64,000 bases of DNA from Pseudotamlana agarivorans (GTDB lineage: Bacteria; Bacteroidota; Bacteroidia; Flavobacteriales; Flavobacteriaceae), in assembly GCF_018860245.1 (NCBI RefSeq), contig NZ_JAHKPD010000025.1, positions 122,765 to 186,764 on the forward strand. The letters are read 5' to 3'. Both the position numbers and the translations under genes were made by a program. Below, piece by piece: positions 8,971 to 18,306 of the stretch (position 1 is the stretch's first letter; each line of letters starts with the position of its first letter). The notes beneath the pieces are model-generated. The model was given only the letters and a program-made list of their open reading frames with translations. It ran no database searches and was not told the DNA's origin.

Positions 8971-10041
8971 TTGAAAGCCTACATTACCACATTTTTTTGT
9001 GTGATAACTTTTTCTTTATTCAGCCAAACCGTTAGAAAATACTCCAACGAGTTTATGAATATTGGTGTCGATGCCGCTGCCTTAGGTATGAGTAATGCAG
9101 TAACTTCGCATTCAGCCGACGTGAATTCAGGCTATTGGAATCCCGCAGGACTTTTAAAATTAGAAGACAGCCAGGCTTCACTTATGCACTCCAGCTACTT
9201 TGCGAATATTGCAAACTACGATTATGCTGCTTTTGCTATGCCTATAGACGACAGAAGTGCCGTTGGTTTTTCGCTTATTCGTTTTGCAGTAGATGATATT
9301 CTAAACACCACACAACTTATTGACGCTCAAGGAAACATTAACTACGATCGTATTAGTTTATTTTCAACAGCCGATTACGGATTAACATTTTCTTACGCCA
9401 GACACATGCCAATTCAAGGCCTTAATTATGGGGTTAATGCAAAAGTTATAAGACGTATTATTGGTGATTTTGCGACTTCTTGGGGTTTCGGACTCGATTT
9501 CGGAATGCAATTTGAATCCAAAAACAATTGGAAATTTGGTGTCATGGCGCGAGACATCACCACCACTTTTAATGCTTGGGCTATTGATGAAGAGGAGTTT
9601 AAAACCATCAGTGACGCCATTCCTGGGCAGAATCAAGATCTACCCGAAACCACCGAAATCACGATACCTAAACTTCAAGTTGGTATCTCTAAAAAAGTGG
9701 ATTTCAATTATGATTATAGTTTACTGACTTCAGTTAATTTAAATGTACGATTTGAGCAGAATAATGATATCATATCCACAGAAATTGCAAGTATCAATCC
9801 TGCCCTTGGTTTTGAATTTGGCTATATTGATATGGTTTACTTACGCGGCGGCATGGGGAATTTTCAAAATGAATTACAAATCGATAATTCTGAACAAGTA
9901 AGCTTTCAGCCTACCTTTGGTGTCGGGTTTCAATATAAAGGCATTCAAGTGGATTATGCTTTTACAGATATTGGCGACCAAAGTGTGGCTTTATACTCTA
10001 ACGTTTTTTCTTTAAAACTTGATTTTAGTATTTTTAGATGA
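8971..10041 (+). CDS. PorV/PorQ-family outer-membrane beta-barrel protein (PorV2-like, type IX secretion-associated)
   Basis: PorV and its relatives are 14-strand outer-membrane barrels that shuttle or tether type IX secretion cargo. The 356-residue protein has a signal peptide (AYITTFFCVITFSLFSQT, cleavage probable after SLFSQ) and the family N-terminal motif EFMNIGVDAAALGMSNA followed by SGYWNPAGL. Alternating barrel strands continue to the C-terminal FSLKLDFSIFR. The start is TTG at 8971, directly in front of the signal peptide. Its stop overlaps the DUF4105 gene by four bases. Whether it is PorV2 or another PorQ-like paralogue cannot be settled by eye. Confidence 0.8.
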   Translation: MKAYITTFFCVITFSLFSQTVRKYSNEFMNIGVDAAALGMSNAVTSHSADVNSGYWNPAGLLKLEDSQASLMHSSYFANIANYDYAAFAMPIDDRSAVGFSLIRFAVDDILNTTQLIDAQGNINYDRISLFSTADYGLTFSYARHMPIQGLNYGVNAKVIRRIIGDFATSWGFGLDFGMQFESKNNWKFGVMARDITTTFNAWAIDEEEFKTISDAIPGQNQDLPETTEITIPKLQVGISKKVDFNYDYSLLTSVNLNVRFEQNNDIISTEIASINPALGFEFGYIDMVYLRGGMGNFQNELQIDNSEQVSFQPTFGVGFQYKGIQVDYAFTDIGDQSVALYSNVFSLKLDFSIFR

Positions 10042-11222
10042 TGCAAAAAACATTCAGCTTCTTCCTATTATTTTTAACTATTCAGTTTTCATTCGGGCAA
10101 CAATATCAACTGTCTGAATCTGCTACCATAAGCGTACTTACTGTAGGCCCTGGAAAACATTTAAACGATGCTTTTGGCCATAGTGGTTTTAGAATTAAAG
10201 ATCGTTTATCTGGACTTGATGTGGTTTATGGTTATGGTGAATATGATTTTGACACGCCTAACTTTTATCTGAAATTTGCTCAAGGCAAGCTTAATTATTT
10301 AATTAGTAAGACTGAATTCAATCGGTTTTTTCAAGCGTACCGCTATTACGACCGCTCAATTGATGAGCAAGTTTTAAATCTATCGCAAGCGGAAAAACAA
10401 AAATTATACGATTATCTAATCAATAATTACAAACCTGAAAACCGCGGGTATTTGTATGATTTCTTTTTTGATAATTGTGCCACAAAAATCAAAGATGTTA
10501 CTAATCTTGCTGTAAACAACAGTATTAGCTTCAATAAACCTGAGGGTTTTAAAGATACCTCCTTCCGAACTTTAATCCAGAATGAACTGAACAGAAACTC
10601 TTGGGGCAGCTTGGGTATTGACATTTGTTTAGGTTCAGTGATTGATAGAACAGCATCTCCCGAAGATCATATGTTTCTACCTGAAAATATCTACAAATTC
10701 TTTAAAAACGCAACAATCCATAACGACAAAACACCTCTTGTGGCCGAAAGTCGTAATTTATATACTCAGCAAGATGCTACAAAAAACAGTTCTTTTTTTA
10801 GCAGTCCGCTTTTCGTTTTAAGTTTAATAAGTTGCTTCATACTTTTCATAACTTACAAAGATTATAAAAACAAAAAACAAAGCAAGTGGCTGGACATTAC
10901 TTTATTTAGCATCACAGGTATTGTAGGCATACTTATTCTACTCCTTTGGTTTGCTACAGACCACAAAGGCACACATCAAAATTACAATCTGCTTTGGGCC
11001 TTTGCTCTTAATATTTTCGTTATCGTACAATTTTTTAAGGACAAGCCTGCATCCTGGTTTGTAAAATACGTGAAGCTATTAATTATTCTTTTATGCCTCA
11101 TGATACTGCATTGGATTATTGGTGTTCAAGTTTTCGCTATCGGACTTATTCCTGTGGTGATTGCTCTGTTGGTGCGTTATGTTTTTTTAGTAGTAGGAGG
11201 AGTTCAGGAGTTAAGTAGTTGA
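10038..11222 (+). CDS. DUF4105 domain membrane protein
   Basis: The 394-residue protein begins with a signal peptide (KTFSFFLLFLTIQFSFGQ) and a DUF4105 domain (about 25-230) containing SVLTVGPGKHLNDAFGHSGF, YGYGEYDFDTPNFYLKFAQG and YDFFFDNCATKI. In cysteine-peptidase-like folds the His of FGHSGF and the Cys of DNCATKI would be the catalytic pair; that is inference. Five hydrophobic segments follow (about 250-390). Translation is coupled to the PorV-like gene by an ATGA-type overlap. Its last codons (GVQELSS) and stop are made of an octamer repeat that runs on downstream, so the natural C-terminus may be altered. Confidence 0.85.
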   Translation: MMQKTFSFFLLFLTIQFSFGQQYQLSESATISVLTVGPGKHLNDAFGHSGFRIKDRLSGLDVVYGYGEYDFDTPNFYLKFAQGKLNYLISKTEFNRFFQAYRYYDRSIDEQVLNLSQAEKQKLYDYLINNYKPENRGYLYDFFFDNCATKIKDVTNLAVNNSISFNKPEGFKDTSFRTLIQNELNRNSWGSLGIDICLGSVIDRTASPEDHMFLPENIYKFFKNATIHNDKTPLVAESRNLYTQQDATKNSSFFSSPLFVLSLISCFILFITYKDYKNKKQSKWLDITLFSITGIVGILILLLWFATDHKGTHQNYNLLWAFALNIFVIVQFFKDKPASWFVKYVKLLIILLCLMILHWIIGVQVFAIGLIPVVIALLVRYVFLVVGGVQELSS

Positions 11223-11297
11223 AGGAGTTCAGGAGTTCAGTAGTTGAAGGAGTTAAGTAGTTCGGGAGTTAAGTAGTTATGGAGTTAAAGTAGTTGA
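11198..11297 (+). repeat. Octamer/nonamer tandem array at the 3' end of the DUF4105 gene
   Basis: About twelve tandem units alternate between AGGAGTT(C/A) and AGTAGTT(GA/C/AT) over 100 bases. The array begins inside the DUF4105 coding sequence and supplies its stop codon at 11220-11222. The short near-duplicate structure is like that seen in the larger intergenic arrays. Confidence 0.8.
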
Positions 11298-11318
11298 GGC
11301 GTGAAGTTCCATTCTTTA

Positions 11319-12710
11319 CTATTGTCCTCTTAGAAACACTACAGTACTCATGGTTTTTACTAAAATGATTATATCTAGGTAAAATCCGCGGTGTTTAATA
11401 TAGTACAAGTCATATTGCAGTTTTAATAAACTATCGTCTAATGAAGACCCGTAGCGTGTTTTTACTTGCGCCCATCCTGTAAGTCCGGGTTTTACAATGT
11501 GCCTCGTTTCATAGAAAGGTAATTCTTTCGATAATTCATTTACAAAAACTGCACGTTCCGGTCTTGGACCAATAAAGCTCATTTCCCCTTTTAAAACATT
11601 AATAAACTGCGGAAACTCATCTAACCTCGTATGCCTCATGAATTTTCCAAATGAGGTAATCCGGTCATCACCCGCTTTGGCCCAAACTGGACCAGAAACC
11701 TCAGCATTTTCAATCATGGTTCGGTACTTAATAATCTTAAACACTTTACCGTTTTTACCAATACGTTCTTGAACATAAAAAAGAGGCCCTTGATTTCCTA
11801 TGAGGTTTCCAACTAACACCAGCGGAAGTAGCATTAATCCCACACATAAACCAGTAATAGCCAAAATCAAATCGAATATTCGTCGGAAAAACAAATACAA
11901 TTTATTTTGATTGTTTCTACTAAATGGAAAATATTTATAAAAATCCTTACCCACAAACTGAACAGGCACACGTTGTGTCATCTCCTCATACACATTGGTG
12001 TACTCGTTAATAGGAAAACCAGCCTCCAATAGCGTTATGAGTGTGTTATAAACCTCTTGTGTGATCGCTTCAGAATTATAACTGGCTACAATAACTTCTG
12101 ATATGCCTTCAGACTGAATGATCTCTTCTATTTCTTGAGGAGGATATTCATTAACTCCATCAAGTATTATTTCATTTTGTTTCTGTGTATCACAATTCAC
12201 AAAAGCAACAATCTTATAATTTGGATCGGTCTCATTAAAGACCTCTATAATCTTTTCAATGGTACCAACTTCACCAATAATTAAAACTTTTTTATAAAAT
12301 CTAGGAGAAGCCACAAATAAAATATAAGCCCACCTCCAAATAAAAAGTGCCACAACTATCGCAAGGTAAAACACCAAAATTTGAAATCGGTTATTAGGTA
12401 AAACTGGTGTATAGAATGGTGTTAATAAATAAAACAACACGGTTACGGAAGCTGTTATACCAATTCCAAAGGAAATGCTTTCAATTTTACTAGATTTCTG
12501 TAGATCGTAAAGTTCAAAAATAGATCCGAAAATAGAGATATATAACACCAGGACAAAAATCCACGTCCAATTCTCTTTATTTATTGTAAAATAATCAAAA
12601 TGAAGCACATGACTTACTAAATACAAGATACCAAGTACAGAGAATATATCGAAAATACGCAGTAATATTTTACGTTCGGATATATTAAAATGAATATTAC
12701 TTTTAGGCAT
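11319..12710 (-). CDS. Initiating polyprenyl-phosphate sugar-phosphate transferase (WcaJ/WbaP-like)
   Basis: Enzymes of this family move a hexose-1-phosphate from UDP-sugar to undecaprenyl phosphate and so start repeat-unit assembly at the inner membrane. The 463-residue protein has about four N-terminal membrane helices, a central CoA-binding-like/Rossmann region (KKVLIIGEVGTIEKIIEVF) and a C-terminal transferase domain (about 268-463) with a re-entrant helix, VQERIGKNGKVFKIIKYRTM, LDEFPQFINVLKGEMSFIGPRPE and KPGLTGWAQV. Its length matches the large polytopic members. It is the last gene of the minus-strand polysaccharide cluster. Sugar specificity cannot be read from sequence. Confidence 0.9.
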   Translation of the reverse strand: MPKSNIHFNISERKILLRIFDIFSVLGILYLVSHVLHFDYFTINKENWTWIFVLVLYISIFGSIFELYDLQKSSKIESISFGIGITASVTVLFYLLTPFYTPVLPNNRFQILVFYLAIVVALFIWRWAYILFVASPRFYKKVLIIGEVGTIEKIIEVFNETDPNYKIVAFVNCDTQKQNEIILDGVNEYPPQEIEEIIQSEGISEVIVASYNSEAITQEVYNTLITLLEAGFPINEYTNVYEEMTQRVPVQFVGKDFYKYFPFSRNNQNKLYLFFRRIFDLILAITGLCVGLMLLPLVLVGNLIGNQGPLFYVQERIGKNGKVFKIIKYRTMIENAEVSGPVWAKAGDDRITSFGKFMRHTRLDEFPQFINVLKGEMSFIGPRPERAVFVNELSKELPFYETRHIVKPGLTGWAQVKTRYGSSLDDSLLKLQYDLYYIKHRGFYLDIIILVKTMSTVVFLRGQ

Positions 12711-12754
12711 GAATTAATATTTTGAGAGTCATTAAAGATAACAAGTAAATTTAA

Positions 12755-13777
12755 CTACACCTTGTTTTCACTAAAGACTTTAAACCATTGTTTTTTGACA
12801 TGATTCCAATCAAACTGCTCTGTGTATTGACGCCCATTTAATGTCATCTTTTCTATTTTAGAAACCTCATTAAACGCTTCGGTAATAGCCTTTACAAAAC
12901 CCTGTACAGAATTTGGTTCTACTAATATACCATTTTCTTTATTTTTGATTAGAAAAGGCATGCCTCCAACATTTGTAGAAATGACTGGCATACCTAAAGC
13001 CATGGCTTCAATGACACTTACAGGCATATTATCAATATTTGTGGTGTTTATAAACATGTTGTAGTCTTTGGATAAGGCTATCCATTCCGGTTTCGATAAT
13101 TTCCCCGTAAAGGTAACGGCAACCCCTAAACTTTCGGCGTAATTTTTCGTTTTCTGTAAACTCCCATCAACATCAGGACCTACCATACATAATTCGGCAG
13201 CTATGTTTTTATTTTTTAAGGCTTTTAAAATATCTACAGCCAACAAGGGATTATAAATTTCCGAAAAAGAACGCACCCAAAGCAACTTGACTTTATCGAA
13301 GCGCCGTAGTTCAAACGGATAATTTTTCAACTCAATCGTATTTGGAATACAGGTGATATTACTATAACCTAAGGCCTCAAAATTTAATTTGGTATAGTTA
13401 GAAGGCGCCACATTCACAAACGCCCTATTAAATAATGTTTTAGATAAATTAGGAGATTGTTTTAAGCGATCTGGTAATTTTCCCCCGTGTAAAATAGGAA
13501 TGTATTTTAAGTCGAGTTTTGCACATAAATTAGCACTCAAATAAGCATAGTAGAAATTTTGTGTGCTATAAGTATCAATTAATACATAGTCTAGCGTTTT
13601 TCTATACCTCCAAATATACCAAAGCATATCCAATACTCTCGCGACTTTATTTTCCTTTTTTGATGCGGTAATCACTTTAAATCCAAAATCAACTAATAAC
13701 CGACTTAAGGTATCAATAGTCGTTACCGTTTTATTCTTATTGGCTAATTGATTCCCTATGTAAAGGATTGTTCTCAT
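12755..13777 (-). CDS. Glycosyltransferase family 4 protein
   Basis: The 340-residue protein looks like a GT-B retaining glycosyltransferase. Its N-terminal half reads MRTILYIGNQLANKNKTVTT, and its C-terminal nucleotide-sugar domain has KLLWVRSFSEIYNPLLAVDI, TFTGKLSKPEWIALS and NMPVSVIEAMALGMPVIST followed by NVGG, the EX7E-type donor-binding region. It lies between the sugar-phosphate transferase and the ligase-like gene with a 42-base gap on each side, so it probably extends the lipid-linked glycan. Donor and linkage are unknown. Confidence 0.85.
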   Translation of the reverse strand: MRTILYIGNQLANKNKTVTTIDTLSRLLVDFGFKVITASKKENKVARVLDMLWYIWRYRKTLDYVLIDTYSTQNFYYAYLSANLCAKLDLKYIPILHGGKLPDRLKQSPNLSKTLFNRAFVNVAPSNYTKLNFEALGYSNITCIPNTIELKNYPFELRRFDKVKLLWVRSFSEIYNPLLAVDILKALKNKNIAAELCMVGPDVDGSLQKTKNYAESLGVAVTFTGKLSKPEWIALSKDYNMFINTTNIDNMPVSVIEAMALGMPVISTNVGGMPFLIKNKENGILVEPNSVQGFVKAITEAFNEVSKIEKMTLNGRQYTEQFDWNHVKKQWFKVFSENKV

Positions 13778-13819
13778 AAATTTTTATATGAATAGTAATA
13801 AAACTGAAATTAGATCTCA

Positions 13820-15178
13820 CTAAGAAACCGGTTTTAGTTCTTGCTTTTTAGTTGGTTTAGTCTTATAAGTTATATTTAATAACGACAAGGCATAAATAAA
13901 ACCTGGCGCTGCAATACGCATTGCCGAGTGATTAACGGTGAGAAGCCAGAAAAAATAAAACGAAAAGAAAAACAAGTTTTGTCTGTTTCCAATTCTATAG
14001 ATTAATGGGGTAATTAATAAAATTGCAAAAGCAAAAAGCCCAAACAAACCATGTTCGGCAACAATACGGCTCATTTCGTTATGAGAGGCAGCCGCAATAC
14101 CGGTTTCATTTAAACGTATTTCTTTAATTTTCCCTACACCAACCCCTAAAAAGGGATGATCCATAAATTCACTAAATTCTTGCGCCAATAAATCGGACCT
14201 CCCTGTCGTAACATCGGCCTTTTCTCTACCTGCTGCATCTTGGTTCGCGTAACGTTTATCTAGCAACCCACTGGTTTGCAACGAACTCATTAACCAAATA
14301 AAAATAATAGCTCCTGAAAAAACAAGAGACAAAAATTTAATTCTGAATTTCGTTTTTAAATTACCTTTTAAATAGTAAAGGCCTAAAAAGCTTAAAATCA
14401 TGACTACACCAGTAATCACCCCACCCCTACTAAAAGTGGCTAAAGCTCTAAATGCCAATAAACCTAAAAGAAATAAATCGAACCCTTTATGTACTATTCC
14501 TTCTTTAGACAAAAAGAAACGTACTGCCAAAACAAAAATACCTATACCTAAAACTGATGCCATTTGATTTGGTCCAAAACCTCCAGAAGCCGCAAAATTA
14601 GATCCTGTACTTGTAATCACTTCCCTTAAATCGGGCGTATACAAAAACAAATAGGTGGTGGTACTTACTAATGGTAATAAAAAGGCCCATAAAATAATTT
14701 TCATTTGATTCATGGTTACCGTACGCCGATAACAAAAAATAGCAGCAACACCCAGGCTTACGGGGCCACTTAAATTAAAGGCAATAGCCTTTCTAATATT
14801 CGTTTCAAAGCCCATCTCGGTAACAGCCACAAAAATACCGGGAATCAATAAAAGAATATAAATGACATAAATTAAAGACTGTCGAGAAAACCCATTACCC
14901 AAAATGCCCATTACAGAAAACACAATCACCAGGTATTTGCTCGCCTCATAAAATACGGTTCCGCCGTTCATTCTTAAAAACACCTCCACACCAACCACGT
15001 AGGCACAAGCGATTAAAACATAAAAGGATTTATATTTTTGGGAAGCTTTTAATATTTTATAACTAAAAAAAGCTGTTGTAAATAAAAAGTACAATAGCGC
15101 TAGTGGCTTAAAGATATAGACTCCAATTGCCAAAACGACATGAAAACCGAGCAGTTTGTAAAATAGATTCAGCTTCAT
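13820..15178 (-). CDS. O-antigen ligase / Wzy-polymerase-like membrane protein
   Basis: The 452-residue protein is almost entirely hydrophobic, with about ten to twelve predicted helices. Between two late helices is a periplasmic loop with FLGVGVGKIKEI and SHNEMSRIVAEHGLFGLF, the Wzy_C/WaaL motif in which the His of SHNE is conserved. WaaL joins a finished glycan to a lipid or protein acceptor, while Wzy polymerises repeat units; sequence alone does not separate them. Its start overlaps the end of the upstream GT4 gene by four bases. Confidence 0.82.
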   Translation of the reverse strand: MKLNLFYKLLGFHVVLAIGVYIFKPLALLYFLFTTAFFSYKILKASQKYKSFYVLIACAYVVGVEVFLRMNGGTVFYEASKYLVIVFSVMGILGNGFSRQSLIYVIYILLLIPGIFVAVTEMGFETNIRKAIAFNLSGPVSLGVAAIFCYRRTVTMNQMKIILWAFLLPLVSTTTYLFLYTPDLREVITSTGSNFAASGGFGPNQMASVLGIGIFVLAVRFFLSKEGIVHKGFDLFLLGLLAFRALATFSRGGVITGVVMILSFLGLYYLKGNLKTKFRIKFLSLVFSGAIIFIWLMSSLQTSGLLDKRYANQDAAGREKADVTTGRSDLLAQEFSEFMDHPFLGVGVGKIKEIRLNETGIAAASHNEMSRIVAEHGLFGLFAFAILLITPLIYRIGNRQNLFFFSFYFFWLLTVNHSAMRIAAPGFIYALSLLNITYKTKPTKKQELKPVS

Positions 15179-16251
15179 GGTTTATTTGAATTATAAATGG
15201 TAATTAAAGCGTCTATAACACCGGTTTCTGAAAATTCACTTAACACTTTGGCGTTTAAATTTTCGGCTGCTACATTTCTCAATTCTGCATTTTCAATATA
15301 CGCTGTAATGGCTTGAGCTAAAGCTTCAGAATGCTTCGGTTCTACTAAAAGTCCTTCCTCTTCTGTCGAAATCACTTTATGGCAGTCCCCAACATCTGTA
15401 GCGACAACAGGCAGTTTAGATAAACCATATTCCAAGAGCGATACTGGTAAGCCTTCAGATTGCGATGCCAATACGCCTATGTCACTTTGATTTAAAACAT
15501 GATGGATGTCTGAACAACTACCATATATAAAAGCGCTTTGTTTTAAGTTGTTTTTAGAGATATATCCCTTTATTCTAGAAGCATAATGGTCCTGAAAATC
15601 TTTCCCAACTAAATGCAAGGTCCAATCTGCATGTTTTTTTAAAACCAACTGAAAAGCTTTTAATAAGTTTAAATGATCTTTTTGCGGACGTAAATTTGCC
15701 AAACAAACGATACGTTTACCAAACACTCCTTTTAGAATAGTTTGAGGTTCATTACTATCCACTTGAGCGAAATTAGGCAAATAGGTTACCGATGCGGTAG
15801 ACAAATTGGCTATGGCCCAAGATTCTAATTTAGCATTTACAGTAATGATATGATTGAACCATTTTGAACATTTTTTTAAAACATAACGGGGGCGACTTTC
15901 TAAAAACTCACTGTTCCCGTAATGGTCGTGCCAAACTAAAACCAAATTCGGATTTAATATTTTTATCAATGTCGCTAAAAAAAACGAGGTCGCATGCGCA
16001 TGAATCACATCAATATTATTCTGTTTCAAAAAAGTGTTTAACCGTTTTATTGCAGCTAAATCTATGGTTTTTCTTTTATTTAAAAACAGATACCCAACAT
16101 CTTTAGAAATGCTTTCCATTAGAAGCCCTTCTTCTCGTGTCGCGCACAAATAGGAACCCTCTAAACGCGATGCTAAAACACTAGCGTAATTCACCGCTAC
16201 ACGCTCTGCGCCCCCTGCATTTAATGAATCTATTAGTTGTAATACCCGCAC
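15175..16251 (-). CDS. Glycosyltransferase family 4 protein (GTG start)
   Basis: The N-terminus VLQLIDSLNAGGAERVAVN is the classic acceptor-domain opening of GT4 enzymes, and the C-terminal donor domain contains IVCLANLRPQKDHLNLLKAF, LHLVGKDFQ and GVLASQSEGLPVSLLEYGLS. The start codon is GTG at 16249-16251. The 358-residue length is normal. It is the first gene of the short distal operon and follows 1.5 kb of repeats, which separates it from the rest of the polysaccharide cluster. Confidence 0.87.
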   Translation of the reverse strand: MRVLQLIDSLNAGGAERVAVNYASVLASRLEGSYLCATREEGLLMESISKDVGYLFLNKRKTIDLAAIKRLNTFLKQNNIDVIHAHATSFFLATLIKILNPNLVLVWHDHYGNSEFLESRPRYVLKKCSKWFNHIITVNAKLESWAIANLSTASVTYLPNFAQVDSNEPQTILKGVFGKRIVCLANLRPQKDHLNLLKAFQLVLKKHADWTLHLVGKDFQDHYASRIKGYISKNNLKQSAFIYGSCSDIHHVLNQSDIGVLASQSEGLPVSLLEYGLSKLPVVATDVGDCHKVISTEEEGLLVEPKHSEALAQAITAYIENAELRNVAAENLNAKVLSEFSETGVIDALITIYNSNKP

Positions 16252-16289
16252 ACTTGCCTTTTAGGGTTTAAATATAATTTTATTATTGG

Positions 16290-17560
16290 TAAGGTCATGG
16301 GATATGGGTGGATTTTTGTTAGATTGGTTGTTTATTGGGGTTGTCGGTTTCTAGTTATTGGTTTTTAGTCGCTTACTCTTGAGAAGTTATTACGCGGAGT
16401 TACGCAGATGTTTCACAGAGGCTCACTGAGGGTGGAACTGTTCAACAAAAACTCCAATTGAAAAAGTTTCTTCTTTCGTCAGGAATGAAAACTTGAAACT
16501 TGAAACTTGAAACCTAAAACTAGATTCCCCCCCAGATTAAACAGTTAAACAAATAAACGCTTAAACAAGCTACCTGAATTTAGACACTGATTTTTATTGG
16601 TTGTTGGTTTCCTGTTATTGGTTTTTGGTCGCTTACTCTTGAGAGAAATTATTACACGGAGCTACACTGAGATTTCTCAGAGGCTCACAGAGGGTATAAC
16701 TATTCAACAAAAACTCCAATTAAAATGGGGACTTCTTTCGTCAAGAATGAAAACCTGAAACTTGAAACTTGAAACCTAAAACTAGATTCCCCCCCAGATT
16801 AAACAGTTAAACAAATAAACGCTTAAACAAGCTACCTGAAGTTAGACACTGATTTTTATTGGTTGTTGGTTTCCTGTTATTGGTTTTTGGTCGCTTACTC
16901 TTGAGAGAAATTATTACAGGGAGCTTCGCTGAGATTTCACCGAGAGGCACGGAGGATTTTTAGACACAGATTTCACTGATTTTCACAGATTTGCATCCAA
17001 ACCCTATTTTTGACACGAATTTCACTAATTATCACGAATTTTTGCGCGCTAGTTCAACTAAAAACTCCAATTAAAAAGGGGACTTCTTTCGTCAGGAATG
17101 AAAACCTGAAACTTGAAACCTCAGACTAGATTTCAACCTCTCTCCCGACTAAACAGTTAAACAAATAAACGCTTAAACAACCTACCTGAATTTAGACACT
17201 GATTTTTATTAGTTGGTGGTTTCTAGTTATTGGTTTTTGGTCGCTTACTCTTGAGAGAAATTATTACACGGAGCTTCGCTGAGATTTCACTGAGAGGCAC
17301 GGAGGATTTTTAGACACAGATTTCACTGATTTTCACAGATTTGCATCCAAACCCTATTTTTGACACGAATTTCACTAATTATCACTAATTTTTGTGGGCA
17401 ACATTTAGGCAACTTTGCACCTAATCAAGATACTATTACACGGAGCTACACGGAGATTACTCAGAGGCTCACCGAGGGTTTATTGTTTATTTTATGAGAT
17501 GTTTATTTGTTTAATCGTTGAATTGTTTAACCGTGATTGGGGAGTTATATAACTACACAT
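16290..17560. repeat. Intergenic modular repeat array A
   Basis: The 1.56-kb gap between the GT4 gene and the lipoprotein genes is filled with imperfect direct repeats. The module around GTCGCTTACTCTTGAGAG occurs four times (near 16370, 16631, 16893, 17243), and the ACTTCTTTCGTCAGGAATG module three times. About 190 bases near 16482-16670 recur at +262, and the stretch starting at 16921 recurs at +350, both almost unchanged. Each module is built of short near-duplicates (for example TTTCACTAATT/ATCACTAATT). No gene is supported here. Confidence 0.85.
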
Positions 17561-17808
17561 CTGTAATATCTTGAGGTTTTTTAATTATTCCATTTTCATT
17601 GAACTGCCTTATCATGGACGCTACAGTGATGCCGCTATTTCTTTCTTTCAGAAAAATATTTTGAGTTTAGTTTTACTAAGCAAAAACATTATAAGCATAA
17701 AGACAAATAATATTACTTTCATGTTTTTTGATTTAGATATCAATTATATCTAACCCATTATGCCTTGTTATGTTCGTAGGTAGTGTAAAGAATTACTCTT
17801 TTTTTAGA

Positions 17809-18306
17809 TTATTCTCCGTTCTTTATCTCACAATACTTTTGGGTAGCAAACTTATCGAATAATTCTTCTCCATTTATCTCACTAATGTCTAGTTCTATTT
17901 TTTCCATAATACAATATTTATCGCGTCCAAAAACATCATGTTTTAGAGGAAAAAAACCATCTATTCTTCTAAGGTATAATTTACAATCTGTTGTATTAAA
18001 ATTAAACAGCATCGTAACATGGTTTCCATAATGATCTCCATTTGTAAAACGGAATGAATTAGAATTAATTTTTATGAATTCCACAGATGAATTAAACAAA
18101 AGTTCGATGGCCTCAAACTTATAGATTTGACTGCTTGATAAGCTAATTACAAACTCAAAATCTTCCTTTAAAAAAACAATACTTTTTACAGTTAGGAGTT
18201 CTTTCTTATCATTAGCACTTTTTCCCTTACTATTCTTACAGGAGAAACAACAAAAACAAACAATTAATAATAAACTTAATTTCCATAATTTCTTAACCTG
18301 CTCCAT
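17809..18306 (-). CDS. Hypothetical lipoprotein, candidate immunity protein
   Basis: A 165-residue protein of unknown family. Its signal sequence ends in a lipobox (CFCCFSC, lipidated Cys at residue 23), so it should be anchored in a membrane facing the periplasm or the outside. I prefer the ATG at 18304-18306 over the in-frame TTG one codon earlier. The start lies 14 bases inside the end of the preceding lipoprotein gene. It is the last gene of the PAAR-effector operon. Candidate immunity is inferred from position and location only. Confidence 0.7.
   Translation of the reverse strand: MEQVKKLWKLSLLLIVCFCCFSCKNSKGKSANDKKELLTVKSIVFLKEDFEFVISLSSSQIYKFEAIELLFNSSVEFIKINSNSFRFTNGDHYGNHVTMLFNFNTTDCKLYLRRIDGFFPLKHDVFGRDKYCIMEKIELDISEINGEELFDKFATQKYCEIKNGE

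Noticed and set aside
17571..17753. Possible 60-residue plus-strand protein before the lipoprotein genes
   Set aside because: Very hydrophobic AT-rich translation with no recognised pattern, and no promoter or neighbour to support it.
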